From assembly GCA_002698965.1 (NCBI GenBank), contig PAAT01000106.1, positions 19,947 to 56,606 on the forward strand: 36,660 nt of DNA, in the 5' to 3' direction. The position numbers were made by a program, and so were the translations under genes. Source of the stretch: Rhodopirellula sp. GTDB lineage: Bacteria; Planctomycetota; Planctomycetia; Pirellulales; Pirellulaceae. Numbering within the stretch: position 1 is the stretch's first letter; each line of letters opens with the position of its first letter. The notes below the pieces were generated by a model. The model saw only the letters and a program-made list of their open reading frames with translations. It was not told the origin of the DNA and ran no database searches. This document shows positions 16,560 to 26,039 of this stretch, one piece after another.

Positions 16560-17972
16560 ATGGAAATGAATATCAATCTCAATTCACTGGATCGTCGACG
16601 CTTCCTCCGAGGTACAGGAGTAGCGCTTGCATTACCACTCTTCGACACAGTTCAACCAACGGTTAACGCTGAAGACGTAAAACCCAACCCGAAACGACTC
16701 GCATGCTTCTATTTTCCCGACGGTGTTCCAATGCCGCTGCCTGAAGATCCGGCGTATCAGGATTGGCTCTGGTTCCCGCATGGTAACGGTAGGGATTTTA
16801 AGTTCACCAAATGTTTTACACCGCTTGCCCCTATGAGCGAGGATTTTACAATCCTTTCGGGTTTTTCACATCCACCAGGACGAATTGTGCACGGGCATAA
16901 TAACGCCGATCAATTCCTCACAGGTGCCGCAACCGGAGGTGGTGATATGGATTACAAAAACACCACTTCCATCGACCAAATATTCGCAAAAACGGTCGGT
17001 GATGAGACACGATTTTCATCACTCGTCATGTCTACAGACGGTGGGACCGGGACGGCTCGGGGTGCCCACACGATATCCTACAATCAAAATGGCCGGGCAA
17101 TCCCGGCTGAACATCGCCCCAAACGAATTTTCGACATGCTTTTCGTAAAGAGTGACGGAAATGCTGCTCGGCGCCTTGCTCTTAGCCAAAGCGCTTTAGA
17201 CGACTTGTTGGCGGATGCAAAGTCACTTCGCAAGACGCTGTCGGCAAAAGACCAGACACGATTTGATGAATATCTTGAAGCAGTAAGGGAAACGGAAATC
17301 AAGGTCGAAAAAGCTAAGAAATGGATCGACCTGCCGTTGCCGACGGTGAATGTGGATCATCTCAACCTGGAAATCACTCCCGATGAACCACGAGAATATT
17401 TGCGAACCATGTATGAGTTGATTTACCTGGCATTTCGGACTGATTCCACCCGAACCGCTACTTACCAAATCGGAAGAGAAAATGGAGTCGGAAAAAGCGA
17501 CCTCTTAGCGCGGGCAGTCGGTTACAATCTCTCACACGCCCTGTCTCACGAGACTAAAAATCCTGGGGGATGGGAACGATTTGGCATCTATTGTGCTTTC
17601 TTGCATGAAGAGTTTGGCCGGTTTGCCAAGAAATTAAAAGATACTCCAGAACCTGCCGGTACCGGCTCAATGCTAGATAACACCCTACTGTTTTTCGGGT
17701 CCGCTTCAAGTGCCTTCCACCTCTCCCGAAATTACCCGCTCATTTTAATGGGTGGCAAAAACATGGGTTTCAAGCACGGGCAGTATGTTAACAACGCCGG
17801 TGCCAACCCTCAGGGCGGTCCGTGGGATGGGGGGCAGGAACCATGGCAAAAAGATATCCAAAAGGAAGACGCACCGTTAGGCAATATTTACCTCACCATG
17901 CTTCGCCAACTTGGTGTCGGAATTAACGAGTTCGGCGGCAGTACCGGTACGGTTGACCAATTAATCGCTTAG
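16560..17972 (+). CDS. DUF1552 protein, Tat-exported
   Basis: A 470-residue DUF1552 protein. The leader is Tat-like (LDRRRFLRGTGVALALPLFD). The family opening KPKRLACFYFPDGVP-like stretch, FTILSGFSHPPGRIVHGHNNADQFLTGA, the DQIFAKTVGDETRFSSL block and the C-terminal NTLLFFGSASSAFHLSRNYPLILMGG segment are present. DUF1552 proteins are related to DUF1501 and are nearly always encoded next to DUF1587/DUF1592 proteins, as here; function is unknown. A second in-frame ATG (16566) is equally possible because neither start has a clear ribosome site. The 26-base gap to the next gene suggests co-transcription. Confidence 0.94.
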   Translation: MEMNINLNSLDRRRFLRGTGVALALPLFDTVQPTVNAEDVKPNPKRLACFYFPDGVPMPLPEDPAYQDWLWFPHGNGRDFKFTKCFTPLAPMSEDFTILSGFSHPPGRIVHGHNNADQFLTGAATGGGDMDYKNTTSIDQIFAKTVGDETRFSSLVMSTDGGTGTARGAHTISYNQNGRAIPAEHRPKRIFDMLFVKSDGNAARRLALSQSALDDLLADAKSLRKTLSAKDQTRFDEYLEAVRETEIKVEKAKKWIDLPLPTVNVDHLNLEITPDEPREYLRTMYELIYLAFRTDSTRTATYQIGRENGVGKSDLLARAVGYNLSHALSHETKNPGGWERFGIYCAFLHEEFGRFAKKLKDTPEPAGTGSMLDNTLLFFGSASSAFHLSRNYPLILMGGKNMGFKHGQYVNNAGANPQGGPWDGGQEPWQKDIQKEDAPLGNIYLTMLRQLGVGINEFGGSTGTVDQLIA

Positions 17973-17998
17973 TTGAATAAATTCAGGAGTTTCTCTTA

Positions 17999-18460
17999 AT
18001 GAACCAAGTATTTAGTCTAGCCCTTTTGGTCCTCGCATTGATTACTGGTGGTGTATCAGTGTCCGCTCAGGAATCTCGTACCGCCGAAATCCTCGGCAAA
18101 TACCCCGTGGAACAACCTCGTGTTAACTCAAGTTTTATCAAGCCTGGGCTTGTGGTAACCACCCAGAAGCAATTTTCTGAAGTTTGGAAGAAGCTTAAAG
18201 GAGGCGACCAGCCTAAAATCAGTTTTGATTCAGCTTTTGTAGTTCTACATGTTCGTGACGCGGCAGATCCTAACCGCCACCGGTTCACAGCACGTATCAG
18301 AGATGGTGAATTGGAAATCTTGGCCCTAAGCACCCGAATAGGGTTCCAGCGATCAGACAGAACTCTGACTACGGTTATGGAATTCAGCCGGGAGGGTGTA
18401 GAAGCCTTTCGGGAATACAATCCAAAAACACGCAAACACGTTACGACACCACTAAAATAG
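17999..18460 (+). CDS. Small secreted protein of unknown function
   Basis: A 153-residue protein that I do not recognise. It has a clear signal peptide (MNQVFSLALLVLALITGGVSVSAQE, cleavage near residue 24) and a soluble, basic remainder with alternating strand-like segments (FSEVWKKLKGG, SFDSAFVVLHVRDA, RHRFTARIRDGELEILALSTR), compatible with a small beta-rich domain. It contains no Cys after the signal peptide, so no lipobox or haem site. AGGAG lies about nine bases before the ATG, the best ribosome site of this unit, and only 26 bases separate it from the DUF1552 stop, so it probably belongs to the DUF1587/DUF1552 operon and may act with those proteins. Confidence 0.8.
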   Translation: MNQVFSLALLVLALITGGVSVSAQESRTAEILGKYPVEQPRVNSSFIKPGLVVTTQKQFSEVWKKLKGGDQPKISFDSAFVVLHVRDAADPNRHRFTARIRDGELEILALSTRIGFQRSDRTLTTVMEFSREGVEAFREYNPKTRKHVTTPLK

Positions 18461-18596
18461 CGGGCATCCGAAACCATTGAAGTTCGTTCCTTCGCGACAT
18501 GATGAAGAACCTGCACACGAACACTTGGTTAACCCGTTGCTAGCAGTATCTCGCTATTAAATACCGAAGCCACCTCAGTCAATTGAGTTTGCAAAC

Positions 18597-19379
18597 ATGG
18601 ATTCTCTTCTCCTCCGACCAATAAATGCGGTCTTGCTTTGCCTAGTAGCGTACTCTTGCTGGGCCTCCCCGCTTCAAGCCCAACGTTGGCAAGATCTTTA
18701 CGAGGCGGAAACTAACGCCGCGCTCCCATGTCGCATCATGTCACCCCACTCGTTTAAACGCGGAGTTAAATACCCTGTTGTCTTGTCGCTACATGGGGCG
18801 GGTGGTAAGGGAAACAGCAATCAAAAACAGCTCAAAACATGGACCAAGCAATTGGCGCAAGAATCCGTCCGAAAGAAGTTCCCCTGCTACGTCGTAGCAC
18901 CACAAGCAGACCAACTCTGGAACAGGGACCATTACGATGCGATAAAACGCATCATTTCTCGACTACCTCAGATAGACGACAAACGTATTTATATTTTAGG
19001 ACACTCGATGGGAGGTCACGGCACCTATATATTCCTCCAATTTGAGCACGATTATTTCGCTGCCGCAGCTCCATCTGCCGGGACGGGCCTGCGATCAACA
19101 GGGGCGTTCATCGATCCCAAAAGAATTCAAAACTACCCGATCTGGGCATTCCACGGTGATAAAGACAGTGTTTGCCCGTTTGCGAAACAACAAAAGGTAT
19201 TTAATGAGGTAAAGGCGCTCAATGGAAACTTAAAACTCACTGTTTGGTTGGGCGATAATCACGGCGTATCCGGCAAGTTCATACCCGGAGCTGACAATGG
19301 AAAGACTATTTATAGTAGCGACAAATGCGATCGGGAAGATGACTTTCTGACCTGGCTATTCAGCCAGCGGCGTGGATAG
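18597..19379 (+). CDS. Exported alpha/beta-hydrolase, phospholipase/carboxylesterase type
   Basis: A 260-residue secreted serine esterase. Signal peptide spans about 1-29 (ending PLQAQ). The oxyanion-side motif LSLHGAGGKG (64-72) is followed by the nucleophile elbow GHSMGG with Ser137, the acid HGDKDSVCP (Asp190) and the His222 in GDNHGVSG, a complete catalytic triad. The layout matches the dienelactone-hydrolase/feruloyl-esterase-like enzymes often annotated as phospholipase/carboxylesterase in Planctomycetes; exact ester is unknown. It stands 136 bases after the DUF1587 operon and 126 before the Gfo/Idh/MocA gene, so it may be transcribed on its own. Confidence 0.9.
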   Translation: MDSLLLRPINAVLLCLVAYSCWASPLQAQRWQDLYEAETNAALPCRIMSPHSFKRGVKYPVVLSLHGAGGKGNSNQKQLKTWTKQLAQESVRKKFPCYVVAPQADQLWNRDHYDAIKRIISRLPQIDDKRIYILGHSMGGHGTYIFLQFEHDYFAAAAPSAGTGLRSTGAFIDPKRIQNYPIWAFHGDKDSVCPFAKQQKVFNEVKALNGNLKLTVWLGDNHGVSGKFIPGADNGKTIYSSDKCDREDDFLTWLFSQRRG

Positions 19380-19411
19380 TCCAACGGAATTACTTCCGTC
19401 AATGTTATCGG

Positions 19412-19440
19412 TTTCCAGCAATTCCAAAGCTAACTATAAT
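19412..19440 (+). promoter_or_regulatory. Candidate promoter for Gfo/Idh/MocA gene
   Basis: TTTCCA (19412-19417) and a perfect TATAAT (19435-19440) are separated by exactly 17 bases and lie upstream of the ATG at 19506, leaving a leader of about 60 bases. This is the best sigma-70-like promoter seen in the window, though the -35 matches only four of six positions. Confidence 0.45.
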
Positions 19441-19505
19441 GCGGGATATTAGAATACATTCACCGGGGCCATGAGCCGGATTATTAGATAAACAGGGATT
19501 TCCAA

Positions 19506-20876
19506 ATGAATAAGCAACCCAAACCGAACCGTCGACAATTTGTGGGTGGTGTAGCCGCAGGTTCCGCAACACTTATGCTCGGGGCTGGGCAGAGGGCACA
19601 AGGATACACTTCTGCCAATGACCGACCCGTCTTCGCAACAATCGGCCTACGCAATCAGGGAGTTACTATCACTAACAAATCTACAAAGTTCGCTGACTTC
19701 GCAGCTTTGGCTGATGTTGATTCCAAAGTTCTGGGCACGAACGTTGATAAATTATCACAACGTCAGGGTAAAAAGCCCGATTCCTATGGTGATTATCGTC
19801 GCGTACTCGACCGAAAAGACATTGACGCAGTAATGATTGCCACTCCCGATCACTGGCACACTAAAATCGCTGTCGAAGCCATGCTCGCCGGCAAAGACGT
19901 CTACTGTGAAAAGCCCTTGACGCTCACCATCGACGAAGGAAAACTTATAGAGAAAATCGTCAAGAAGACGGGTCGTACCTTTCAGGTGGGGACGATGCAA
20001 CGTACTGAATCCGGACAACGATTCCTGCAAGCAATCGCCTTGGTTAGGGCTGGGCGTATCGGTACGGTCAAGAAAGTAACTTGCGGTATCGGTGGCTTCG
20101 GCCCGTCTCCTGTGATACCTGAGGCACCGGTTCCAAGTGAACTTGACTGGGAAACCTGGTTAGGCCCTGCACCAAAAGTACCTTATCGTGCCCTGCCGGA
20201 AATTAGAAAAGGGTATGGCGGCGGCGTTCCGTTATACAGTAACTGTCATTACGCGTTTCGCAACTGGCACGCTTATTCTGGGGGTAAACTAACAGACTGG
20301 GGCGCTCACCACGTCGATATTGCATGTTGGGCGATCGGAGCAAGTGATTCAGGTCCTAGCAAAATAACTCCACTAAATTATGCGTTCGATGTCGAGTACG
20401 ACAAAAAGGGAAACCCGACAGTTACCGATAAATACGATATTGCAATCAACTACAACATTAAAGCCGACATGCCCGGTGGTATTGAGTTGCTCATCACTAA
20501 TGAAGGTGACAATGGAATCCTGTTTGAAGGAACCAAAGGCCGTTTCTTTGTGAATCGGGGTAAGATCGTCGGAAAACCGGTAGAGGATCTTGCTGACAAC
20601 CCGCTGCCAGCAGGCGCCATCGAAGAAGTCTATGGTGGTCCGGTTCCCGAAAACCATACGCTCAACTTCATTGAATCCATCAACGCCGGTAAACAACCCA
20701 TTTCTGACGTTTGGACACATAACCGTATGCTGGAGATCTGCCACCTGTCAAATATCGCAATGCGATTAAACAGACCTCTCGATTGGGATCCCGTGAAACG
20801 TGAAGTCATTGGTGATAAGTTGGCCAATTCTTTTCTGTCCCGGGAAAATCGCAAAGGTTATGAAATTGATATGTAG
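19506..20876 (+). CDS. Gfo/Idh/MocA family oxidoreductase, Tat-exported
   Basis: A 456-residue NAD(P)-dependent oxidoreductase of the glucose-fructose oxidoreductase/inositol dehydrogenase family with a Tat leader (NRRQFVGGVAAGSATLMLGAG, 8-28). The Rossmann half holds FATIGLRNQG (43-52), IATPDHWH (111-118) and the hallmark EKPLT (135-139). The substrate half holds the planctomycete-typical WHAYSGGKLTDWGAHHVDIACW, containing candidate active-site Asp and His residues. Members oxidise or epimerise sugars and cyclitols; being exported, this one presumably carries a tightly bound cofactor, as glucose-fructose oxidoreductase does. AGGGA lies seven bases before the ATG. A strong hairpin follows the gene, so it is likely monocistronic. 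Confidence 0.94.
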   Translation: MNKQPKPNRRQFVGGVAAGSATLMLGAGQRAQGYTSANDRPVFATIGLRNQGVTITNKSTKFADFAALADVDSKVLGTNVDKLSQRQGKKPDSYGDYRRVLDRKDIDAVMIATPDHWHTKIAVEAMLAGKDVYCEKPLTLTIDEGKLIEKIVKKTGRTFQVGTMQRTESGQRFLQAIALVRAGRIGTVKKVTCGIGGFGPSPVIPEAPVPSELDWETWLGPAPKVPYRALPEIRKGYGGGVPLYSNCHYAFRNWHAYSGGKLTDWGAHHVDIACWAIGASDSGPSKITPLNYAFDVEYDKKGNPTVTDKYDIAINYNIKADMPGGIELLITNEGDNGILFEGTKGRFFVNRGKIVGKPVEDLADNPLPAGAIEEVYGGPVPENHTLNFIESINAGKQPISDVWTHNRMLEICHLSNIAMRLNRPLDWDPVKREVIGDKLANSFLSRENRKGYEIDM

Positions 20877-20905
20877 GTTTCCTTTCGAAACCCCTTATTT
20901 TATAT

Positions 20906-20936
20906 CTACGTCCAGCTCATCACTGGGCGTAGTTTC
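20906..20936 (+). terminator. Rho-independent-type terminator after Gfo/Idh/MocA gene
   Basis: CTACGTCCAG (20906-20915) pairs with CTGGGCGTAG (20923-20932) over ten positions (nine Watson-Crick, one G-U) around a 7-base loop, followed by TTTCTT. It sits 30 bases after the stop codon at 20876 and just before the permease start, fitting termination of the upstream gene. Confidence 0.65.
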
Positions 20937-20952
20937 TTAGGTGGCCAGACAA

Positions 20953-22275
20953 ATGGCGAACATCAAGAAATGTCCCGTGCCCGTATCCCTTAAACGCGAG
21001 TTAGGGGTATTTCAGGCTATGATGCTTGGCCTAGGCAGTATCCTCGGGACGGGAGTTTTTATTAGTATTGGTATAGCCACCAATGTTGCTGGTAACGCGG
21101 TTTTATTGGCGATTGCCTGCGCTGCCCTTCTTGCCTTGTGTAATGGTATTAGTAGTGCGCAGTTAGCTGCCAACCACCCAGTCAGTGGAGGGACTTATGA
21201 GTACGGATACCGCTGGTTAGGTCCACGACTTGGGTTCACGGCCGGTTGGATGTTCATGTTTGCAAAGTCTGCATCGGCAGCTACTGCGGCACTTGGCTTG
21301 GCAGGTTATTTCGCGTTGCTAATTGGGGCGGCACCAGCCAATGCATTAATCTACGCGTTGGTTTCCGTATTTTTGTTGTCCATGATCGCATTGACGGGAA
21401 TTAAACGGAGTAGTTTATTTAATACGATTATTGTCTCCATCACACTCCTGTCGTTAGTTTCGTTAATTGTTGCCGGGTTATATGACGCTAACGACTTGTG
21501 GAATTTGGATGTCTCAGGGCTGTTATCCGGCCTCCGTGTCGAGCCAGCTAATTTTTTGGAGTCAATTGCCTTGATGTTCGTGGCTTATACCGGCTACGGC
21601 CGCATTGCAACACTGGGGGAAGAAGTAAAAAGTCCACGGACGACAATTCCGGTAAGCATTATGACAACCCTATTCGTCTCGATGGCTCTCTATGGATTAA
21701 TAGCTTTTGTGTCCATCCAGAGTATTGGAGCAAAGCGATTTGGCACCATCGCCACGACTCAAAATGCGCCTTTACGGATTATTGCCGAGACCGTTGGCAG
21801 CCCACTTCTGGTCTGGGTGATCAGTCTTGGCGCAATTACTGCAATGCTAGGTGTTCTGTTAAATCTAATTCTAGGACTATCTCGAGTTTTATTAGCAATG
21901 GGGCGTCGGCGCGATGTGCCAGGTATCTTTGGAAGCGTTCATCCGGATTCTGCTGTACCACGAATGGCGACCTACGGCGTGACGGTAGTCATTACCTTAC
22001 TAGTACTAATTGGTAACGTACAACTCACGTGGTCCTTCAGCGCTTTTACTGTATTGATTTACTACGCTTTAACTAATTTATGTGCAATACGTCTAACCAA
22101 CGAGGAGCGTTTCTACCCTAAATGGATCTCCGTATTGGGCCTGTTCGCCTGCCTCTTCCTTGCCTTTTGGATTGAATGGCAGGTCCTGTGTGCCGGAACC
22201 GTTCTTCTAGTCGTGGGACAACTTTGGCAAACCGTAGGGAATTACAGAAGTAATGGGGCTACAGCAGCTCCTTGA
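20953..22275 (+). CDS. APC-superfamily amino-acid permease
   Basis: A 440-residue polytopic membrane protein with about twelve hydrophobic segments. The first membrane segment carries the APC signature MLGLGSILGTGVFISIG, followed by the NHPVSGGTYEYGYRWLGPRLGFTAGWMF stretch typical of amino-acid/polyamine/organocation transporters; the FVAYTGYGRIATLGEEVKSPRTTIP loop near the middle is also family-typical. The likely activity is proton-coupled uptake of an amino acid or amine; substrate unknown. An in-frame GTG at 20941 could extend it by four codons, but AGGTGG over that GTG lies eight bases before ATG 20953 and favours the latter. The 3' end overlaps the convergent DUF1501 gene by 17 bases. 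Confidence 0.9.
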   Translation: MANIKKCPVPVSLKRELGVFQAMMLGLGSILGTGVFISIGIATNVAGNAVLLAIACAALLALCNGISSAQLAANHPVSGGTYEYGYRWLGPRLGFTAGWMFMFAKSASAATAALGLAGYFALLIGAAPANALIYALVSVFLLSMIALTGIKRSSLFNTIIVSITLLSLVSLIVAGLYDANDLWNLDVSGLLSGLRVEPANFLESIALMFVAYTGYGRIATLGEEVKSPRTTIPVSIMTTLFVSMALYGLIAFVSIQSIGAKRFGTIATTQNAPLRIIAETVGSPLLVWVISLGAITAMLGVLLNLILGLSRVLLAMGRRRDVPGIFGSVHPDSAVPRMATYGVTVVITLLVLIGNVQLTWSFSAFTVLIYYALTNLCAIRLTNEERFYPKWISVLGLFACLFLAFWIEWQVLCAGTVLLVVGQLWQTVGNYRSNGATAAP

Positions 22276-23623
22276 TTACTTTTCCGTGAGGAAGAATATG
22301 TACCGGCCGTCCAAAATAATCCGGAATGGAATGCTCATGGTCGATCCCTAAATGATGATACATCGTCGCTAACAGGTCTTGTGGCGTTAACGGTCGCTCT
22401 ATAGGGTATTCCCCATTACGGTTTGTAGCGCCTATCGCCTGCCCCATGCGAAATCCCCCCCCCGATATCAAAGCAGTATAGGCCTGTGGCCAATGATCAC
22501 GACCATAGGAATTGTTAGGGGGACCGTAACGCATTTTAGGAGTTCGCCCGAACTCGCCCACAACAACCACCAGTATCTTTTTATCTAAATTCCGCCTATA
22601 AATATCGTCAATCAATGTTGCCAGGCATTGATCTAAATATGGCAAACGTATTTGCATGTATTTTGCGAAATGGCCGGGGCGTTGCGCGTTGCCTGGGTGA
22701 TCATCCCAGTTGGTAAACTCCGGACCGTTTTTCGGTGTGTTACAGTAAATATTAATAACGGGGACCCCCGCTTCCGCCAAACGTCTTGCAAGCAGACAAC
22801 TCTGTCCCCACGTGTTCATACCATATGCCCGTCTCAGATCCTCCGGTTCCTGAGAAATATCGAAAGCGTTTGCTGCTGCCGTGCTGCTGAGCATCTGATA
22901 GGCAAGTTGCCGAAATTCATCAACCCCTTCTAGTTCCCCATTTACATCCAACTCACGTCGTAAGCGGTCTAATTGTCCAAGGAGTTCGCGTCGATTATCC
23001 AATTGCCTCGCATCGCGCCCTGCGTTCAATTTTAACTGGCCTACTGAAAACCGCGGAAGAGATGGATCACCAACTACGAACGAATTATGATGTAATCCTA
23101 AATAGGTCGGTTGAGTCATGTACGGGTGTTGGGGTAATGCAACATAAGGAGGCAACCCACGCGAAAACCCAAACATTTTGCTTGTAATGTGTCCGTAGTC
23201 GGGATGGTCGCTTTTCGATTGGGAGCTCGGATCTAACTTGCTGGGCCGTTTACCTGTCAATGCGATAATACCACCGTCACTATGAATCCCGACGTCATGG
23301 TTGAGTGAACGAATCAGAGTGAATTTGTCAGCGATCTTTGCCTGTAACGGAAAGTGTTCGCAAATTCTGATTCCCGCCACATTGGTATTAATGCTTCCAA
23401 ACTGACTACGAATCTCGGAAGGGGCATCCGGCTTCATGTCCCACGTTTCAAATTGCGACGCGCCGCCATGCTGATAAAGCATGATCACGGAAGTGTCACG
23501 ACCTAAATTCCCCTTAGCAGCCCGCAACCTTAGAACATCTGGCAGCGTCACGCAGCCCAAGGCCAAAGCCCCTACCTGTAAAAAACTACGACGATCCTGC
23601 ATGCCCTGATTCATATGCTTCAT
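22259..23623 (-). CDS. DUF1501 protein, Tat-exported
   Basis: A 454-residue DUF1501 protein. The leader has paired arginines in MQDRRSFLQVGALALGCVTLPDVL (8-31). Family marks are YQHGGASQFETWDMKPDAP (50-68), the NVAGIRICEHFPLQAKIADKFTLIRSL block, GQSCLLARRLAEAGVPVI, VVVGEFGRTPKM, and SYGRDHWPQAY. Three in-frame ATGs (residues 1, 4 and 8) are possible starts; all keep the Tat motif. No DUF1549 partner adjoins; it is convergent with the permease (17-base overlap of ends) and divergent from the propeller-like protein at 23689. Function unknown. Confidence 0.93.
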   Translation of the reverse strand: MKHMNQGMQDRRSFLQVGALALGCVTLPDVLRLRAAKGNLGRDTSVIMLYQHGGASQFETWDMKPDAPSEIRSQFGSINTNVAGIRICEHFPLQAKIADKFTLIRSLNHDVGIHSDGGIIALTGKRPSKLDPSSQSKSDHPDYGHITSKMFGFSRGLPPYVALPQHPYMTQPTYLGLHHNSFVVGDPSLPRFSVGQLKLNAGRDARQLDNRRELLGQLDRLRRELDVNGELEGVDEFRQLAYQMLSSTAAANAFDISQEPEDLRRAYGMNTWGQSCLLARRLAEAGVPVINIYCNTPKNGPEFTNWDDHPGNAQRPGHFAKYMQIRLPYLDQCLATLIDDIYRRNLDKKILVVVVGEFGRTPKMRYGPPNNSYGRDHWPQAYTALISGGGFRMGQAIGATNRNGEYPIERPLTPQDLLATMYHHLGIDHEHSIPDYFGRPVHILPHGKVIKELL

Positions 23624-23688
23624 CTTACTAACTATGCCTGATAGGTTGCTATCAAAAAAGCATTTAACATTTAACTGACTGGCAGGAT

Positions 23689-25257
23689 ATGATGAAGCAG
23701 AAACGCAACAATGTCTCTCCCTGGATTTTAGACCGCCCAGCGATGCCTCACTTCAACAGAATCCCCGTTGTTCTCATTGCCCTTCTGCTGCAAACACCAA
23801 CGATTTCCGCGGACGAAGTCCCAATCCGCCTTGATGGGCGGCGGGAGCTCTTTGTGGATACGCACCTAATCGAAACCAAGGCAGGTGCCATCGAGTTAAA
23901 ACTTCATCACCCCCGACCTCGTGAGGTCGCCCTAAGATTCGACCGGCCATGGGAAGGAAACACCTCTGGCTATCCAACAGTCATGCATGACGGCGAGGTC
24001 TATAGAATGATCTATCGCGGACACCGAATGATTTGGGATTCGGGAAAATTATTAATGGCCAATAGCCCCGTGGTTTGTTATGCCGAGAGCACTGATGGGA
24101 TCCATTGGAATCGACCGGAACTGAATATTGTGAAGTGGCAAGGCAAGGATCGGGATAAGCTCAGTTCTCCGACCTCCAATAACATTGTGTGGGGTGGAAG
24201 TCCTTATTCCGGTACATTCGTATCTTTTGAGGATAAGAATCCTGCTTGCAAACCAACCGAGCAGTTCAAAGCGGTCGGCGGCAATCACAAGGTCGGTTTG
24301 CACCTGTTCACTTCTCAAGACGCCATTCATTGGACGAAGAGCGAAGGCCCCATTTTCCTTGAGGGCGCCCTCGACTCAATGAACACCCTATTTTGGGATA
24401 GCTTGCGTGACCGTTATGTGCTTTACTTTCGGACCGTACGCAACGGTCTGCGGAGTATTGATATGGTCCATTCTAAGGATCTTAAGCTTTGGTCTTCTCC
24501 TAAGCCATTAACCTATGGCGACTCACCTCCACAACAGATGTATACAAATGGTATTGCGCCCTACTATAGGGCCCCTCATATAATGCTCGGGTTCCCGACT
24601 CGCTATACTGCACGATCGATCACAACTAAACTCCTGTTGATCCCGCCCGTTTCGCTACGCAAGGAATTGGGGGATGCGTACCCACGCATAGCTTCGGACC
24701 TGTCGGACGGTCTGTTTATGGCAACACGCAACGGCCACGAGTTTCACCGCTGGGATGAGGCCTTCATACGTCCCGGCCGCGAAACGCCAAGTGCTCCATC
24801 GAACTGGATGTACGGTGACAACTATCAGGGATATGGTTTATTTCCAACGCTCGACGAGAACGGGTTAGAAGAAATTTCGTTTTTAGTGAGTCATGGATAC
24901 TGGCAAGAATACAAGTCTTATCTGAGACGATACTCGATAAGACCCGACGGTTTTGTTTCACTTCAGGCGAAGTTCGACGGCGGGGAAGTGGTTACAAAAG
25001 CCTTTACATTTACGGGGAAGAACTTGGAAATTAATTATTCGACCTCGGCAGCAGGGTCAGTCAGGATAGAAGTGCAAGACCACGAAGGTACACCGGTCTC
25101 CGGCTTTGCTTTAACAGACTGTGAGGAACTAATCGGAAACAAGCTCGATCAAACCGTCAGTTGGAAAGGCGGGAGCCCAAACCAATTGGCCGGGATGCCT
25201 ATTAAACTACGAATTGTTCTTAAAGATGCAGACCTGTACTCATTCCGATTTAAATAA
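23689..25257 (+). CDS. Secreted glycosidase-like five-bladed-propeller protein, function unassigned
   Basis: A 522-residue protein with a signal segment (about 22-41, ending TISADE) after an unusual 18-residue leader; ATG 23743 (residue 19) would give a conventional signal peptide, but it lacks a ribosome site whereas AGGA lies at the first two ATGs. The body has repeated GYPTVMHDGEVYRMIYRG, YAESTDGIHWNRPEL, LFTSQDAIHWTKSEG and LYFRTVRNGLRSIDMVHSKDLKLW segments, the Asp-box-like blades seen in GH32/43/130-type propellers, then a C-terminal beta-sandwich (about 425-522). This planctomycete family is usually left as hypothetical. Binding or hydrolysis of glycans is inferred, not shown; I cannot assign catalytic acids. 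Confidence 0.8.
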   Translation: MMKQKRNNVSPWILDRPAMPHFNRIPVVLIALLLQTPTISADEVPIRLDGRRELFVDTHLIETKAGAIELKLHHPRPREVALRFDRPWEGNTSGYPTVMHDGEVYRMIYRGHRMIWDSGKLLMANSPVVCYAESTDGIHWNRPELNIVKWQGKDRDKLSSPTSNNIVWGGSPYSGTFVSFEDKNPACKPTEQFKAVGGNHKVGLHLFTSQDAIHWTKSEGPIFLEGALDSMNTLFWDSLRDRYVLYFRTVRNGLRSIDMVHSKDLKLWSSPKPLTYGDSPPQQMYTNGIAPYYRAPHIMLGFPTRYTARSITTKLLLIPPVSLRKELGDAYPRIASDLSDGLFMATRNGHEFHRWDEAFIRPGRETPSAPSNWMYGDNYQGYGLFPTLDENGLEEISFLVSHGYWQEYKSYLRRYSIRPDGFVSLQAKFDGGEVVTKAFTFTGKNLEINYSTSAAGSVRIEVQDHEGTPVSGFALTDCEELIGNKLDQTVSWKGGSPNQLAGMPIKLRIVLKDADLYSFRFK

Positions 25258-25277
25258 CAGAATCATTCCGGCGCGGA

Positions 25278-26039
25278 TCACTTGGCGAAAATGACGCGCC
25301 GCTCAGCTCGGCTAATACCAACCAAACCTTGGCTATGCTTATCGACCGCAATGCCCTGACCGGTGAAGGGCGCTGACCGTGTCTCAACGTATTGCAATCG
25401 AGCTCCTTGTTTGGGGACTTTTAACACATAAACCTCTTTTTCGTCATGACCTGTAACGAGCAGTTCTCCCCTCAGCCAAATGCCACCCGATAAGCTGTAA
25501 TTTCCCAGCTTCGCTATTAGTTCACTAGGGTAGCTCCAGCGTTTTTTCTCATTAAACTTACTGTCAAACTCAACGAGGAACGTCTCTTTATTTTTTTCCC
25601 CATACTTTGCGAAGTTACAAAGCCAACGGCCTCCTCGTCTAACAATCCATGTCAGGCTTCCTCCATAGTCACCAAAATCGTGCCAAGAAGTCAGAAGCAT
25701 CGTGTTTGGTTCCAGGAGCATCACTTGACTACGTTCAGGAACATTAGGGTAGTTAGAATGAGCACACAAGACTTTCTTTTTCCAAACATAGCCGCTATTG
25801 AGGTGGATGGCTTCACCTTGACTAAGTCCTAGGAATTCACCCGAATCGCGTTGATATTTGGCAATCTGGCGACTATCTATGGCAAAAACGAATTCACCCA
25901 GCGTTGCCGCCGCCTGCACTGCGTACTCTGACTCCAACCCTGAGGTTTCACTGTAGTCATCACCTAATGTTATCAGGGGGGCGAAAGGAAGCATCAGCCC
26001 GTTAACAATGACGATCATCACAAGTGGTTTCGTGTACAT
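25278..26039 (-). CDS. Secreted protein of unknown function, propeller-like, coupled to PI-PLC gene
   Basis: A 253-residue protein with a signal segment (about 1-26). I do not recognise the family. It has repeated short blocks of the kind found in beta-propellers (FVFAIDSRQIAKYQRDSGEFLG, TWIVRRGGRWLCNFAKYGE, GGIWLRGELLVTGHDEKEVYVLKV, GQGIAVDKHSQGLVGISRAERR), suggesting four or five blades. No catalytic residues can be assigned. Its ATG shares one base with the stop of the preceding PI-PLC gene (TAATG), so translation is probably coupled and the two products likely work in the same process. Confidence 0.8.
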   Translation of the reverse strand: MYTKPLVMIVIVNGLMLPFAPLITLGDDYSETSGLESEYAVQAAATLGEFVFAIDSRQIAKYQRDSGEFLGLSQGEAIHLNSGYVWKKKVLCAHSNYPNVPERSQVMLLEPNTMLLTSWHDFGDYGGSLTWIVRRGGRWLCNFAKYGEKNKETFLVEFDSKFNEKKRWSYPSELIAKLGNYSLSGGIWLRGELLVTGHDEKEVYVLKVPKQGARLQYVETRSAPFTGQGIAVDKHSQGLVGISRAERRVIFAK

